From CAZXFH01 sp964640055 (lineage in GTDB: Bacteria > Fidelibacterota > UBA2242 > JAFGTP01): DNA of 12,725 nt. Under the pieces are notes generated by a model. The model was not told where the DNA came from. It did no database searches and saw nothing but the letters and a program-made list of their open reading frames with translations. Made by a program: the position numbers and the translations under genes. Below are positions 1 to 6,245 of the stretch, piece by piece. The first letter of the stretch is position 1. The number at the start of each line of letters is the position of its first letter. The stretch lies in the NCBI GenBank assembly GCA_964640055.1, contig CAZXFH010000069.1, positions 1 to 12,725 on the forward strand, in the 5' to 3' direction.

Positions 1-31
1 TATGATTATAAATGAATTAAGGTACAAATAA

Positions 32-60
32 TTGAAAAACTTTTGACACTACTTTAAAAA
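32..60 (+). promoter_or_regulatory. Possible promoter of the YbjQ-type gene
   Basis: The AT-rich leader before the first gene contains TTGAAA at 32-37 and TAAAAA at 55-60, 17 bases apart, which is a loose sigma-70-type pair. A better -35 hexamer, TTGACA at 43-48, has no -10 at normal spacing. The region is so AT-rich that chance matches are expected, so this is tentative. Confidence 0.25.
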
Positions 61-75
61 ATAATAGGAGGATTT

Positions 76-633
76 ATGAAAGTATTACAAACGATCGGTT
101 CGCTGGCCTTTGTCCTGGGACTATTCGTCGCTATTTTTATTGCTGTTCCCTGGTTTGTCTACCACGATCCCACCACACCCTGGTGGCTCAAGATCGCTAT
201 TTACACCCTGATGGGCGGTATCCTGCTGGTTTTGATCACCGTCGCTATCAAACAGCGGCATGACAAAATCCTGGCAAGCAAGCAGCCGCTGGCAGCAAAG
301 CCCTCAATCCCGCTGCAGAATTCGGAAACCGTTCCCAACCGGGAAATTATTGGAAATCTTGGGTTAGTCAAGGGACATACCATTTTCGCCATCTGGCTGG
401 GGCAGGATCTTTCCGCTTTGGTACGCCTGGTGCTGGGCGGTGAACTGACCGAATACACCAAAATGATGGGTCGCGCCCGCCGGTTGGCTACGGAGCGTAT
501 GGTCGCCAAAGCCGAGGAACTGGGCGCCGATGCGATTATTAATGTCCGTTATGTGACCAACAGTGTCATCGGAAGTGCCGCGGAATTATTGGCTTACGGG
601 ACTGCGGTCAAGCTGGACGCTAAGACCAATTGA
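76..633 (+). CDS. Membrane-anchored YbjQ/UPF0145 (DUF74) family protein
   Basis: This 185-residue protein has two parts. Residues about 7-29 and 38-58 are hydrophobic transmembrane helices. After a polar linker, residues about 88-180 match the YbjQ family (PF01906, sometimes called a putative heavy-metal-binding domain): the ELTEYTKMMGRARRLATERM helix followed by AEELGADAIINVRYVT is the family signature. Family members such as E. coli YbjQ are about 107 residues and usually soluble; they assemble as pentamers, and their biochemical role is not settled. Here the domain is extended by a two-helix N-terminal anchor, so it probably sits on one face of the cytoplasmic membrane. The start at 76 is supported by AGGAGG at 66-71, 4 bases upstream. 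A weak terminator-like hairpin follows. The family assignment is firm; the function is unknown. Confidence 0.88.
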   Translation: MKVLQTIGSLAFVLGLFVAIFIAVPWFVYHDPTTPWWLKIAIYTLMGGILLVLITVAIKQRHDKILASKQPLAAKPSIPLQNSETVPNREIIGNLGLVKGHTIFAIWLGQDLSALVRLVLGGELTEYTKMMGRARRLATERMVAKAEELGADAIINVRYVTNSVIGSAAELLAYGTAVKLDAKTN

Positions 634-644
634 CGGATACAGAA

Positions 645-681
645 GAGCGGCTCGTCTGACCCGGCCGTTCGGAAATTTTTT
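645..681 (+). terminator. Weak rho-independent terminator candidate
   Basis: GAGCGGC at 645-651 can pair with GCCGTTC at 664-670 (7 pairs, one G-U), with a 12-base loop. A run of six T follows at 676-681, but is separated from the stem by 5 bases. This lies in the gap between the YbjQ-type gene and the outer-membrane protein gene and may end or attenuate the first transcript. The displaced T run makes it weaker than a textbook terminator. Confidence 0.35.
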
Positions 682-716
682 GATTGTATTTTGAGTAAAA
701 AAAGGAGTGTTAAGCG

Positions 717-1154
717 ATGGAAAAAATAAGTTTTTTAGTAATGGCAGCGTTAATTGTTTGCAGCTTACCTTTAAATGCCGATACAGGGGCTGGCCTTCAG
801 TTTGGCTATCCCGGTAATGTGGCTTTAACGATCAAGCTGGACCATTTTCCGGTCGCAGCATTGAGTTGGAGTTTTGGTTCGAGCACCTACCTCGGCACCA
901 CTATTGACTATTGGCTGGCCAATAATAAAATGAGCGACACTCCCCTGACCTGGTATTACGGGGGTGGCATATCGGCTAGCATCAATACAGGGAGTGATGA
1001 CAAGATCGGCTTGGGATTGCGGGCACCAATCGGTCTCCAATTTTATCCGGCAAAACAAATCGAAACCTATCTGGAATTAGCACCCGGTTTGGCGGTGCTA
1101 CCCGGAGTTGGCTTTGATATTGCTGCTGCACTGGGCTTCCGCTATCACTTTTAG
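717..1154 (+). CDS. Small outer-membrane beta-barrel protein, unknown function
   Basis: The 145-residue product begins with a clear Sec signal peptide: MEKIS, then a hydrophobic core at residues 5-18, and a likely cut after LNA at residue 21. The mature part is made of short alternating hydrophobic/polar segments rich in Gly, Tyr and Thr, and it ends in GFRYHF. A C-terminal aromatic residue is the usual Bam-recognition signal of outer-membrane barrels. About 124 mature residues would fit an eight-strand barrel. It resembles the general class of small porin-like domains (DUF3996-type or OmpA-barrel-type), but I cannot name a specific family. AGGAG at 703-707 supports the start at 717. It probably resides in the outer membrane; no substrate can be inferred. 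Confidence 0.75.
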   Translation: MEKISFLVMAALIVCSLPLNADTGAGLQFGYPGNVALTIKLDHFPVAALSWSFGSSTYLGTTIDYWLANNKMSDTPLTWYYGGGISASINTGSDDKIGLGLRAPIGLQFYPAKQIETYLELAPGLAVLPGVGFDIAAALGFRYHF

Positions 1155-1225
1155 ATCACAATAAATGAATGGTTAGCTCCAACCAATCCGATAGGAGTTT
1201 ACAAATTAAAAGTGAAGACAGTTTC

Positions 1226-1837
1226 ATGAATATCAAAAACATCACGATCGCCTTGATCATCGCCCTGGCATTTGATATACTGAAAAAAACAGTTCAGATC
1301 CTGTCCGCGGGACTCTCTAACTCTGCGCTGGTGTCAGAAAGCATGACAGTATTCTCTTTTGTCGTCAGTGCTATTCTCCTGGTATTTTTGGTGACCTTTT
1401 ATCAGGAAGAAAGAGGACAACGATCGCTGAGCCGGATCATAAAATTTGTGCTTGGGACCTACCTTATATTGGTTTTATTCAGAATTTCCTGGATATCTCA
1501 GCTTTTACCCTATCAGTATTACCGCTTGCTGATCGAAACGGTCGGATTGTGTCAATCAGTACTTCTTTTTATACTGGTGTATGTATTCAGAAAAAAAATC
1601 GCACCGGCGGATAAATTTCTGACCGATGCCAGTCTTATTGTTTTGGTAATGTTCGGTCTGTGGATCTTAAAAGATATGCTGGCCCTGCTGAGTTCCGGCC
1701 GGTATGCCCTAACCGGGGTTGAAACCCTTTTTTCAACTGCTTTCTACGGTCTTATATTCGCAGTATTTTTATTCCGGCATTTAGCGGTTATCTATTTTCT
1801 GTATAATTATTATCTTTTTAAATCAAAGTCAGGCTAG
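1226..1837 (+). CDS. Polytopic membrane protein, about six helices, unknown function
   Basis: The protein is almost entirely hydrophobic, with about six transmembrane segments separated by short charged loops such as RRxKK-like or YQEERGQR turns. I do not recognise a family. The reading frame is open from an ATG at 1169, but those first 19 codons are polar, have no Shine-Dalgarno in front, and precede a typical membrane-protein start (MNIKNITIALIIALAF). I therefore choose the ATG at 1226, which gives 203 residues and has a weak GAAG at 1214-1217. A better AGGAG at 1193-1197 lies 28 bases upstream and would instead fit a non-ATG start near 1205, so the exact start is uncertain. The stop lies 1 base before the dus start codon, so translation of the two genes is probably coupled. 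Confidence 0.7.
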   Translation: MNIKNITIALIIALAFDILKKTVQILSAGLSNSALVSESMTVFSFVVSAILLVFLVTFYQEERGQRSLSRIIKFVLGTYLILVLFRISWISQLLPYQYYRLLIETVGLCQSVLLFILVYVFRKKIAPADKFLTDASLIVLVMFGLWILKDMLALLSSGRYALTGVETLFSTAFYGLIFAVFLFRHLAVIYFLYNYYLFKSKSG

Positions 1838-1838
1838 G

Positions 1839-2810
1839 ATGAAAATTGGTCCGCTCAATTTGGAAAATCCGGTATTTCTGGCCCCTATGGCCGGGTACAC
1901 GGACAGTCCCTATCGCTGTATCTGCCGCAAATACGGGGCCGGGCTGGTCTCCTCCGAGTTTGTCAGTTCTGAGGGTCTGGTACGCGATTCAGCCAAAACC
2001 CGGGCTTACCTCTACTTCACCGAACAAGAGCGGCCCATCGGAATCCAGATCTTCGGGCATGATCCGGCGGTCATGGCAGCGGCAGCTCAGCGTATTGCTA
2101 ACGAATATCAACCCGAACTGATCGATATCAATGCCGGTTGTGCAGTACGTAAAGTGATTAAAAAAAAGGCGGGTGCCGCCCTGTTGCGCGAACCAGATCG
2201 TTTGCTGGAGATCGTGCGGGCTGTGGTGAAAGCAGTTAATCTGCCGGTTACGGTTAAATTACGCAGTGGCTGGGATCCGCATGATCTTTTGGTACCGGAA
2301 ATCGGCCCCCGTCTTGAAGATCAGGGCATCAAAGCCCTTATCCTGCATCCCCGTACGGCAATGGATGGATTCCGGAATTCACCGGTTTATGAACATATCA
2401 CCGCTCTAAAAAAGGTGGTTGACATTCCGGTGATCGGCAACGGTGAAATCGAAACACCCCATGATGCGCAGCAAATGTTCCAGCAAACCGGTTGTGATGC
2501 AGTTATGATCGGCCGCGGAGCCCTGGGCAATCCCTGGCTCTTCGCAAGAACCAATCAAATGGTGTATGGATCATCAGTTGATGGACCAGTAACTCCCTTA
2601 CGAAAAGTGAACTTATGTGAAGAACATCTAGCGGCTGAAATCGATTATCGGGGAAGGCAAAGTGCTAATAAAATCATGAAGAAATTCTACCGCTGGTATT
2701 TCCGGGGATTACCCCGGGCAGCCTGCATCAGAAACAAACTGGTCCAGGCCGGTTCGATTGCCGAAACCCAAGCTATTCTGCAACAGATTAAAAATACCTA
2801 TCAAAAATAG
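1839..2810 (+). CDS. dus: tRNA-dihydrouridine synthase (DusB-like)
   Basis: This FMN-dependent enzyme reduces specific uridines in the D-loop of tRNA to dihydrouridine, using NADPH, in the cytoplasm. The 323-residue length and the order of motifs match the family. NPVFLAPMAGYTDSPYR at 10-26 is the FMN-binding start of the TIM barrel. IDINAGCAVRKV at 95-106 carries the catalytic Cys101. VKLRSGW at 139-145 and LHPRT at 169-173 line the flavin site. IPVIGNGEI at 196-204 and VMIGRGALGNPW at 222-233 form the phosphate-binding end. The C-terminal 80 residues form the usual helical tRNA-binding domain. The catalytic loop departs from the common NMGCPVxKV form (Ala for Met, Ala for Pro). The gene starts 1 base after the membrane-protein stop and ends 14 bases from the convergent reductase gene. 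DusB is the closest subfamily by overall pattern, but the subtype is not proven. Confidence 0.93.
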   Translation: MKIGPLNLENPVFLAPMAGYTDSPYRCICRKYGAGLVSSEFVSSEGLVRDSAKTRAYLYFTEQERPIGIQIFGHDPAVMAAAAQRIANEYQPELIDINAGCAVRKVIKKKAGAALLREPDRLLEIVRAVVKAVNLPVTVKLRSGWDPHDLLVPEIGPRLEDQGIKALILHPRTAMDGFRNSPVYEHITALKKVVDIPVIGNGEIETPHDAQQMFQQTGCDAVMIGRGALGNPWLFARTNQMVYGSSVDGPVTPLRKVNLCEEHLAAEIDYRGRQSANKIMKKFYRWYFRGLPRAACIRNKLVQAGSIAETQAILQQIKNTYQK

Positions 2811-2824
2811 TAGCCGATATTTTC

Positions 2825-3721
2825 TCAGAGAGCATATTCCTTTCTGATACCGGCCTCCACCCCCAAAAGATGGGTTTCCAAAATTTGCTGCGCCCGTGAG
2901 ATATCAAGGGTAACATCTTTGGGGCGCGTAGCCTTGGGTTGCATGGTATCTGATTTGACCGGTTTGATGAGTTCCACGGGATAACCGATAATTTTACATA
3001 AATCCCGGCCGAACTCATAGCGACTGACCTTGTCCGGTCCACCGATATGCAAGGCACCGGTATAGGATTGCAGCGCTGCTTCCAGAATGGCTTGGGCGGC
3101 ATTGGAGACTGCAATCATACTACGATACTGATCGGTAAACAGGGGTACCGGTTTAAATTCTTCCGCCTGAAATTTTTGGGTCAGGGTACGGTGCAGCCAC
3201 TCCGAACGATATTCCCGGGCATAGGCTCCATTGCCATACATCAGGGCGCTACGGCAGACCAGTACATTATCCCATAATTTCAAAAGCAATTTTTCCGTTT
3301 TGGCTTTGGTACGGGCATAGACGTTCAGAGGGTTAACGGGATCCTCTTCCGAATATTTTCCCTTTTCCCCGTCAAATACCATATCTGTGGAGATAAACAC
3401 CAGACGTTTATTTTTTTCCTGACACCATTTCCCCAGGGCGATACTGGCCAGTTTATTTACCTTTTCCGCCAGAGCGGGGTTTTTTTCACAGGCGCCCGGA
3501 TCAGCCAGGGCCGCATTATGAATAATAATATCCGGTTGGATTTCATTCAGAGTCCTGGGAATTTGACCGGCATCAGCCAGATCCCATTGAAACCTGCGCA
3601 TATCTTTTACTTTGCAAGAATAGCTGTAATAGCCACCATAGGTTTCATGTCCCTGACGTGTGGAAAGCCGTGCCAGATGTCCACCCAAAAATCCACTGGC
3701 ACCACTAATCAGTAGCTTCAT
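2825..3721 (-). CDS. RmlD-like NAD(P)-dependent sugar-nucleotide reductase (extended SDR)
   Basis: The product (298 residues from the chosen start) is an extended short-chain dehydrogenase most like RmlD, the dTDP-4-dehydrorhamnose reductase. GASGFLGG at 7-14 is the Rossmann nucleotide-binding loop. NAALADPGACEKNPALAEKVN at 69-89 and FISTDMVFDG at 109-118 are characteristic of RmlD-type proteins. The catalytic set is Thr112, Tyr135 and Lys139 (NVYARTK). The open frame begins at 3745, but the family starts at MKLLISG, and AAGGGG at 3725-3730 lies just upstream of that ATG, so I place the start at 3721. The first 17 bases overlap the end of the upstream membrane-protein gene, so translation is probably coupled. 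No other rhamnose gene (rmlA, B or C) is present, so the substrate may be a different sugar nucleotide or an unrelated carbonyl compound. Confidence 0.85.
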   Translation of the reverse strand: MKLLISGASGFLGGHLARLSTRQGHETYGGYYSYSCKVKDMRRFQWDLADAGQIPRTLNEIQPDIIIHNAALADPGACEKNPALAEKVNKLASIALGKWCQEKNKRLVFISTDMVFDGEKGKYSEEDPVNPLNVYARTKAKTEKLLLKLWDNVLVCRSALMYGNGAYAREYRSEWLHRTLTQKFQAEEFKPVPLFTDQYRSMIAVSNAAQAILEAALQSYTGALHIGGPDKVSRYEFGRDLCKIIGYPVELIKPVKSDTMQPKATRPKDVTLDISRAQQILETHLLGVEAGIRKEYAL

Positions 3722-4145
3722 AATCCCCTTTGTTTTTATGGCCATATTTAATTAGTCGGTACAGGAAATAGCCGCTGCTGATCATCATCGCCGACAACAG
3801 CATCAACCCATAATTGATTGCGGTATGCCGGGCTGCCAGCAGATAGATTATACCACTGGCCGGCAGGACTATCACAAAAACCATCCATTGATATTTAAAG
3901 ATCAAACGCTCAAAGAAAATAAACAAGCCGAGCATAATGCCTACCGAGATCAATAGCATATAAAAATAATTGATGCCGAACCATTGCCAGGTATAGGCCC
4001 CATATCCCAGCAGAAGGGGGCCTAGCATACCAATCAGCAATATGAGAAAAATCCGTTTTTTCAGGGCTTTGGATTGCAGGCCCAGTTGCACGGCAGCCAT
4101 GAGCATGCCGCTAAAAATCAATATGATTAAATAAATAGCGCTCAT
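3705..4145 (-). CDS. Small polytopic membrane protein, unknown function
   Basis: This 146-residue protein consists of about five hydrophobic helices joined by short basic loops (for example QSKALKKR) and ends in a polar tail, KYGHKNKGDYEATD. I do not recognise a family. It begins 1 base after the stop of the lipoprotein gene and overlaps the start of the RmlD-like gene by 17 bases, so it is co-translated with both. The Shine-Dalgarno is modest: a GAGAGG stretch about 14 bases upstream and an AGG closer in, both inside the previous gene. Positively charged loops suggest an inner-membrane location. Its position between a lipoprotein and a sugar-nucleotide reductase hints at envelope biogenesis, but that is only context. 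Confidence 0.72.
   Translation of the reverse strand: MSAIYLIILIFSGMLMAAVQLGLQSKALKKRIFLILLIGMLGPLLLGYGAYTWQWFGINYFYMLLISVGIMLGLFIFFERLIFKYQWMVFVIVLPASGIIYLLAARHTAINYGLMLLSAMMISSGYFLYRLIKYGHKNKGDYEATD
3725..3730 (-). promoter_or_regulatory. Ribosome binding site that decides the reductase start
   Basis: Read on the minus strand this is AAGGGG, 3 bases before the ATG at 3721 and inside the end of the preceding gene. The alternative upstream ATG at 3745 has no such site, which together with the Rossmann-fold alignment favours the shorter protein. Confidence 0.6.
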
Positions 4146-4146
4146 A

Positions 4147-4776
4147 TCAGCCTGTACCTCTCTCCTGTTTTGCGGTCAGGTTTTTCCAGACACTCTTATT
4201 GACCACCCGGTAAGCCGGATCATAATGCCGGAGATAAGCGGCCGTATGATGAGCTATGGGATAATCTTTGGCTGCTATGGCTTTGCTGAACTTAAGAAAT
4301 TGCTCTTCCCTAAAAGGCAACCGCTCCTGTTGTATAAGAGTGTGTAAAATCGCCATCTGTCGCTGTAGGGCTGTCCGGCCCTGCGGTTCCGGTTGACAGG
4401 AGCGATACACAGCCTCCACCAGCAGCTCCGTCTCCATAGCAGCAGCTGTAAAGCGCTTCAGATTGATACGGATATACCTGTCCGAAGGACAAATGGACTC
4501 GATCAGGGCCACACTGGAATCCGGGCTCACGGTTGCTAACTCGGCTTGGAGAGATTTGGCGATCCGGGTTTTTTCAACTCCCAGATGAGCCGGTCCGTAT
4601 GTGGCCTGATATAGCATTTTATACACATCCTGTAAGCCCATCTCCGGATAGCGCGTTATGTGCTGCTGAATGATCTTTTTCCACTCCTTGGGATTATTCG
4701 CCGGTGGTCGGTTACAATTCTGCAAAATAATAATAATTAACCCGATTGATAATAGCTGCCTGGTAATTTTTTGCAT
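4147..4776 (-). CDS. Putative lipoprotein of an uncharacterised family
   Basis: The 209-residue product has a short signal-like N terminus (MQKITRQLLS then IGLIIIILQNC) whose Cys21 could be lipidated. The lipobox LQNC is imperfect, with Gln and Asn at -2 and -1. The rest is soluble and largely helical. Two stretches look like conserved signature motifs: YKMLYQATYGPAHLG at 52-66 and, near the end, AHHTAAYLRHYDPAYRVV at 175-192. I recall similar HH/Y...PxYRVV endings in unnamed proteins of Bacteroidota and clostridia, but I know of no function. The paired His residues and the invariant-looking Pro, Tyr and Arg would suit an active or ligand site; this is inference. No Shine-Dalgarno precedes the ATG, and an inverted repeat lies 12 bases upstream, so expression may be set separately from the folate genes. 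The stop is 1 base from the next gene. Confidence 0.7.
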   Translation of the reverse strand: MQKITRQLLSIGLIIIILQNCNRPPANNPKEWKKIIQQHITRYPEMGLQDVYKMLYQATYGPAHLGVEKTRIAKSLQAELATVSPDSSVALIESICPSDRYIRINLKRFTAAAMETELLVEAVYRSCQPEPQGRTALQRQMAILHTLIQQERLPFREEQFLKFSKAIAAKDYPIAHHTAAYLRHYDPAYRVVNKSVWKNLTAKQERGTG

Positions 4777-4788
4777 GATTTTATTTGC

Positions 4789-4820
4789 GATGTGACTAAG
4801 TCGGTTAAAATAGTGACATC
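4789..4820 (-). promoter_or_regulatory. Inverted repeat between the small acidic gene and the lipoprotein gene
   Basis: GATGTGACTA at 4789-4798 and TAGTGACATC at 4811-4820 are inverted copies matching at 9 of 10 positions, with a 12-base loop. In the minus-strand transcript this forms a hairpin whose first arm includes part of the stop codon of the small acidic protein gene and whose base is 12 bases before the lipoprotein ATG. There is no U run after it, so it is not a standard terminator. It could be an operator, an RNA-processing or stability stem, or an initiation control element. Confidence 0.5.
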
Positions 4821-5043
4821 AATCTGAATTTTTCCGGTTGTTCCCTTGTTCCTCTTCTGAATCCTCTACCTCGGTAAATTTGGCATCCTGAATATCACCT
4901 TCGTTATAGTCCAGGGTTTCATCAATCTTATTTTTGCCCCCGATTTCGGATTTATCTTCAATTTTCGGCAGGTACTTCTTTATAATATTCCACAATAATC
5001 TGGCCGCAATGGCAATTAATATTAACTGGATTATTATTCTCAT
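4819..5043 (-). CDS. Small single-span membrane protein with acidic tail
   Basis: This 74-residue protein has one N-terminal transmembrane helix (residues 2-20), a short basic stretch (KKYLPK), and then a long acidic, presumably disordered tail with DYNEGDIQDAKFTEVEDSEEE. The form resembles the small DUF4834-type proteins of Bacteroidota, which also end in an acidic 'DADFEE'-like segment; I am not sure of the family. The basic residues right after the helix predict a cytoplasmic tail. The ATG overlaps the TAA of the deoxynucleoside kinase gene by 1 base (TAATG), and AGGGAAG lies just upstream, so it is translationally coupled to the kinase. No function can be assigned. Confidence 0.75.
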   Translation of the reverse strand: MRIIIQLILIAIAARLLWNIIKKYLPKIEDKSEIGGKNKIDETLDYNEGDIQDAKFTEVEDSEEEQGNNRKNSD

Positions 5044-5687
5044 TACTTCCCTTGCTTTTCGGGTTGATAATACACGGTCCCGGAAACAGGCTGACGGATA
5101 ATACGGACCAATTCATCGAGATCGGCGGGATTATGCACAAAATCGATCTCATTGGTGTTCAGGATGATCAAGGGACTTTTCCGGTAGCGAAAAAAGAATT
5201 CATTGTAAATTTGATTCAGGGATTCAATATATTCCCGGGCAATTTCCCTCTCATAGTCCCGCGCCCGCTGCTGAATATTGGACATCAAGCGGTCGGTACT
5301 GGCTTGCAGGAAAACCACCAGATCCGGCGTCGGTATTTCCCGTTCCAGTAAAGTAGCGATCCGTTCGTAAAGAGTCAGCTCTTTCTCGTTTAAATTCAAA
5401 TTGGCAAACAACTTATCTTTGGCGAACATATAATCACTGATCAGTAGGTTATGAAACAGATCGATCTGCTTCAGATCCAGCTGCTGTTTATAGCGACTGA
5501 GTAAAAAATAGAGTTGGGTTTGAAAGGCATATCTGTCCGGTGCATGATAGAAGTCCTCCAGAAAGGGGTTTTCCTCGAATTTTTCCAGAACCAGTTTGGC
5601 CGATAGTTTTTCCGCTAAGAGCTTTGCCAAACTGGTCTTACCCACTCCGATAACCCCTTCAATGGCAATATAATACAAATGTTTCAT
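5043..5687 (-). CDS. Deoxynucleoside kinase
   Basis: This enzyme phosphorylates deoxynucleosides (probably deoxyadenosine and/or deoxyguanosine) with ATP as the first step of salvage to dNTPs in the cytoplasm. The 214-residue length is typical. The P-loop is GVIGVGKTS at 11-19. LISDYMFAKDKLFANLNL at 82-99 corresponds to the segment that in other members carries the ERS or DRS motif; here only SD is kept, as I recall for Bacteroidota-type members. The LID-type segment is QQRARDYERE at 139-148, with arginines that would contact ATP phosphates. REYIESLNQIYNEFF follows the family pattern. It begins 6 bases after the folK stop and its stop overlaps the next start codon. Adjacent folB and folK tie it to a nucleotide and folate supply operon. 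Substrate choice cannot be read from the sequence. Confidence 0.9.
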   Translation of the reverse strand: MKHLYYIAIEGVIGVGKTSLAKLLAEKLSAKLVLEKFEENPFLEDFYHAPDRYAFQTQLYFLLSRYKQQLDLKQIDLFHNLLISDYMFAKDKLFANLNLNEKELTLYERIATLLEREIPTPDLVVFLQASTDRLMSNIQQRARDYEREIAREYIESLNQIYNEFFFRYRKSPLIILNTNEIDFVHNPADLDELVRIIRQPVSGTVYYQPEKQGK

Positions 5688-5693
5688 AAAATC

Positions 5694-6245
5694 TTATTCA
5701 TCCTGACTTAAGGTTATGGCCGATATTTCCTGATGGTGGGTTTCCCAATGAAGTTCCCCCTGATAGCGTACTTCGCTACTCTCCCTGCACTGGGCTAACA
5801 TTTCAGCCACAGTCTTTCCGCTTTGCGGATCGATAAAATCCGGGGCGATCTGCGCCAGCGGTACCAGGACAAAACGGCGCTGAACAATCTGCGGATGGGG
5901 CACCTGTAATTCAGGCAAATCGATCACCAGTCGGTCTAAATAAAGGATATCAATATCGATTATACGGGGGCCATATCTCACCTGCTGGAAATCCCGGTCC
6001 AGCTGTTGCTCAATCTGTTTACAATTTTTAAGAAGTGTTTCGGCATTCAAGCTGGTCTCGATTTTAACTGCCAGATTGTAAAAGTAATTCTGCCGTTTGA
6101 TATGCAACGGTTCGGTTTCATAAAGCGGGGAAACCATCCGAATCCGGAGTTGTTCCAAACGGTTTAAAGCCTGCAGGGCCCGGATTAAATTTTCTAACCG
6201 GTGACCCTTATTACTGCCCAACCCTAAATAACCGTCGTGCTTCAT
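5694..6245 (-). CDS. folK: 2-amino-4-hydroxy-6-hydroxymethyldihydropteridine pyrophosphokinase (HPPK)
   Basis: FolK transfers pyrophosphate from ATP to 6-hydroxymethyl-7,8-dihydropterin, the step after FolB in tetrahydrofolate synthesis. The 183 residues include the N-terminal GYLGLGSNKGHRLENL (5-20), the SPLYETEP segment that shapes the pterin pocket, and the HPPK signature RYGPRIIDIDILYLD, whose two Asp residues of the DID core bind the two magnesium ions. VPHPQIVQRRFVLVPLAQIAPD is the usual closing segment. The C-terminal tail after about residue 150 is longer than in E. coli FolK (about 159 residues) and is not conserved as far as I can see. Its ATG overlaps the folB stop codon by 4 bases (ATGA), so the two proteins are made together. 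Confidence 0.95.
   Translation of the reverse strand: MKHDGYLGLGSNKGHRLENLIRALQALNRLEQLRIRMVSPLYETEPLHIKRQNYFYNLAVKIETSLNAETLLKNCKQIEQQLDRDFQQVRYGPRIIDIDILYLDRLVIDLPELQVPHPQIVQRRFVLVPLAQIAPDFIDPQSGKTVAEMLAQCRESSEVRYQGELHWETHHQEISAITLSQDE

Noticed and set aside
1169..1225. Extended N terminus of the six-helix membrane protein from the ATG at 1169
   Set aside because: The extra 19 residues are polar, no ribosome site precedes the ATG, and a typical membrane-protein start follows at 1226.
2159..2168. A-run forming an A-AAA-AAG slippery heptamer in dus
   Set aside because: It encodes the conserved catalytic-loop lysines in frame, the enzyme is intact to its normal length, and no stimulatory stem or meaningful alternative-frame product is visible.
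2804..2823. AAAATA/TATTTT inverted repeat between the convergent dus and reductase genes
   Set aside because: The stem is six A-T pairs only and overlaps the dus stop; it is too weak to call a bidirectional terminator.
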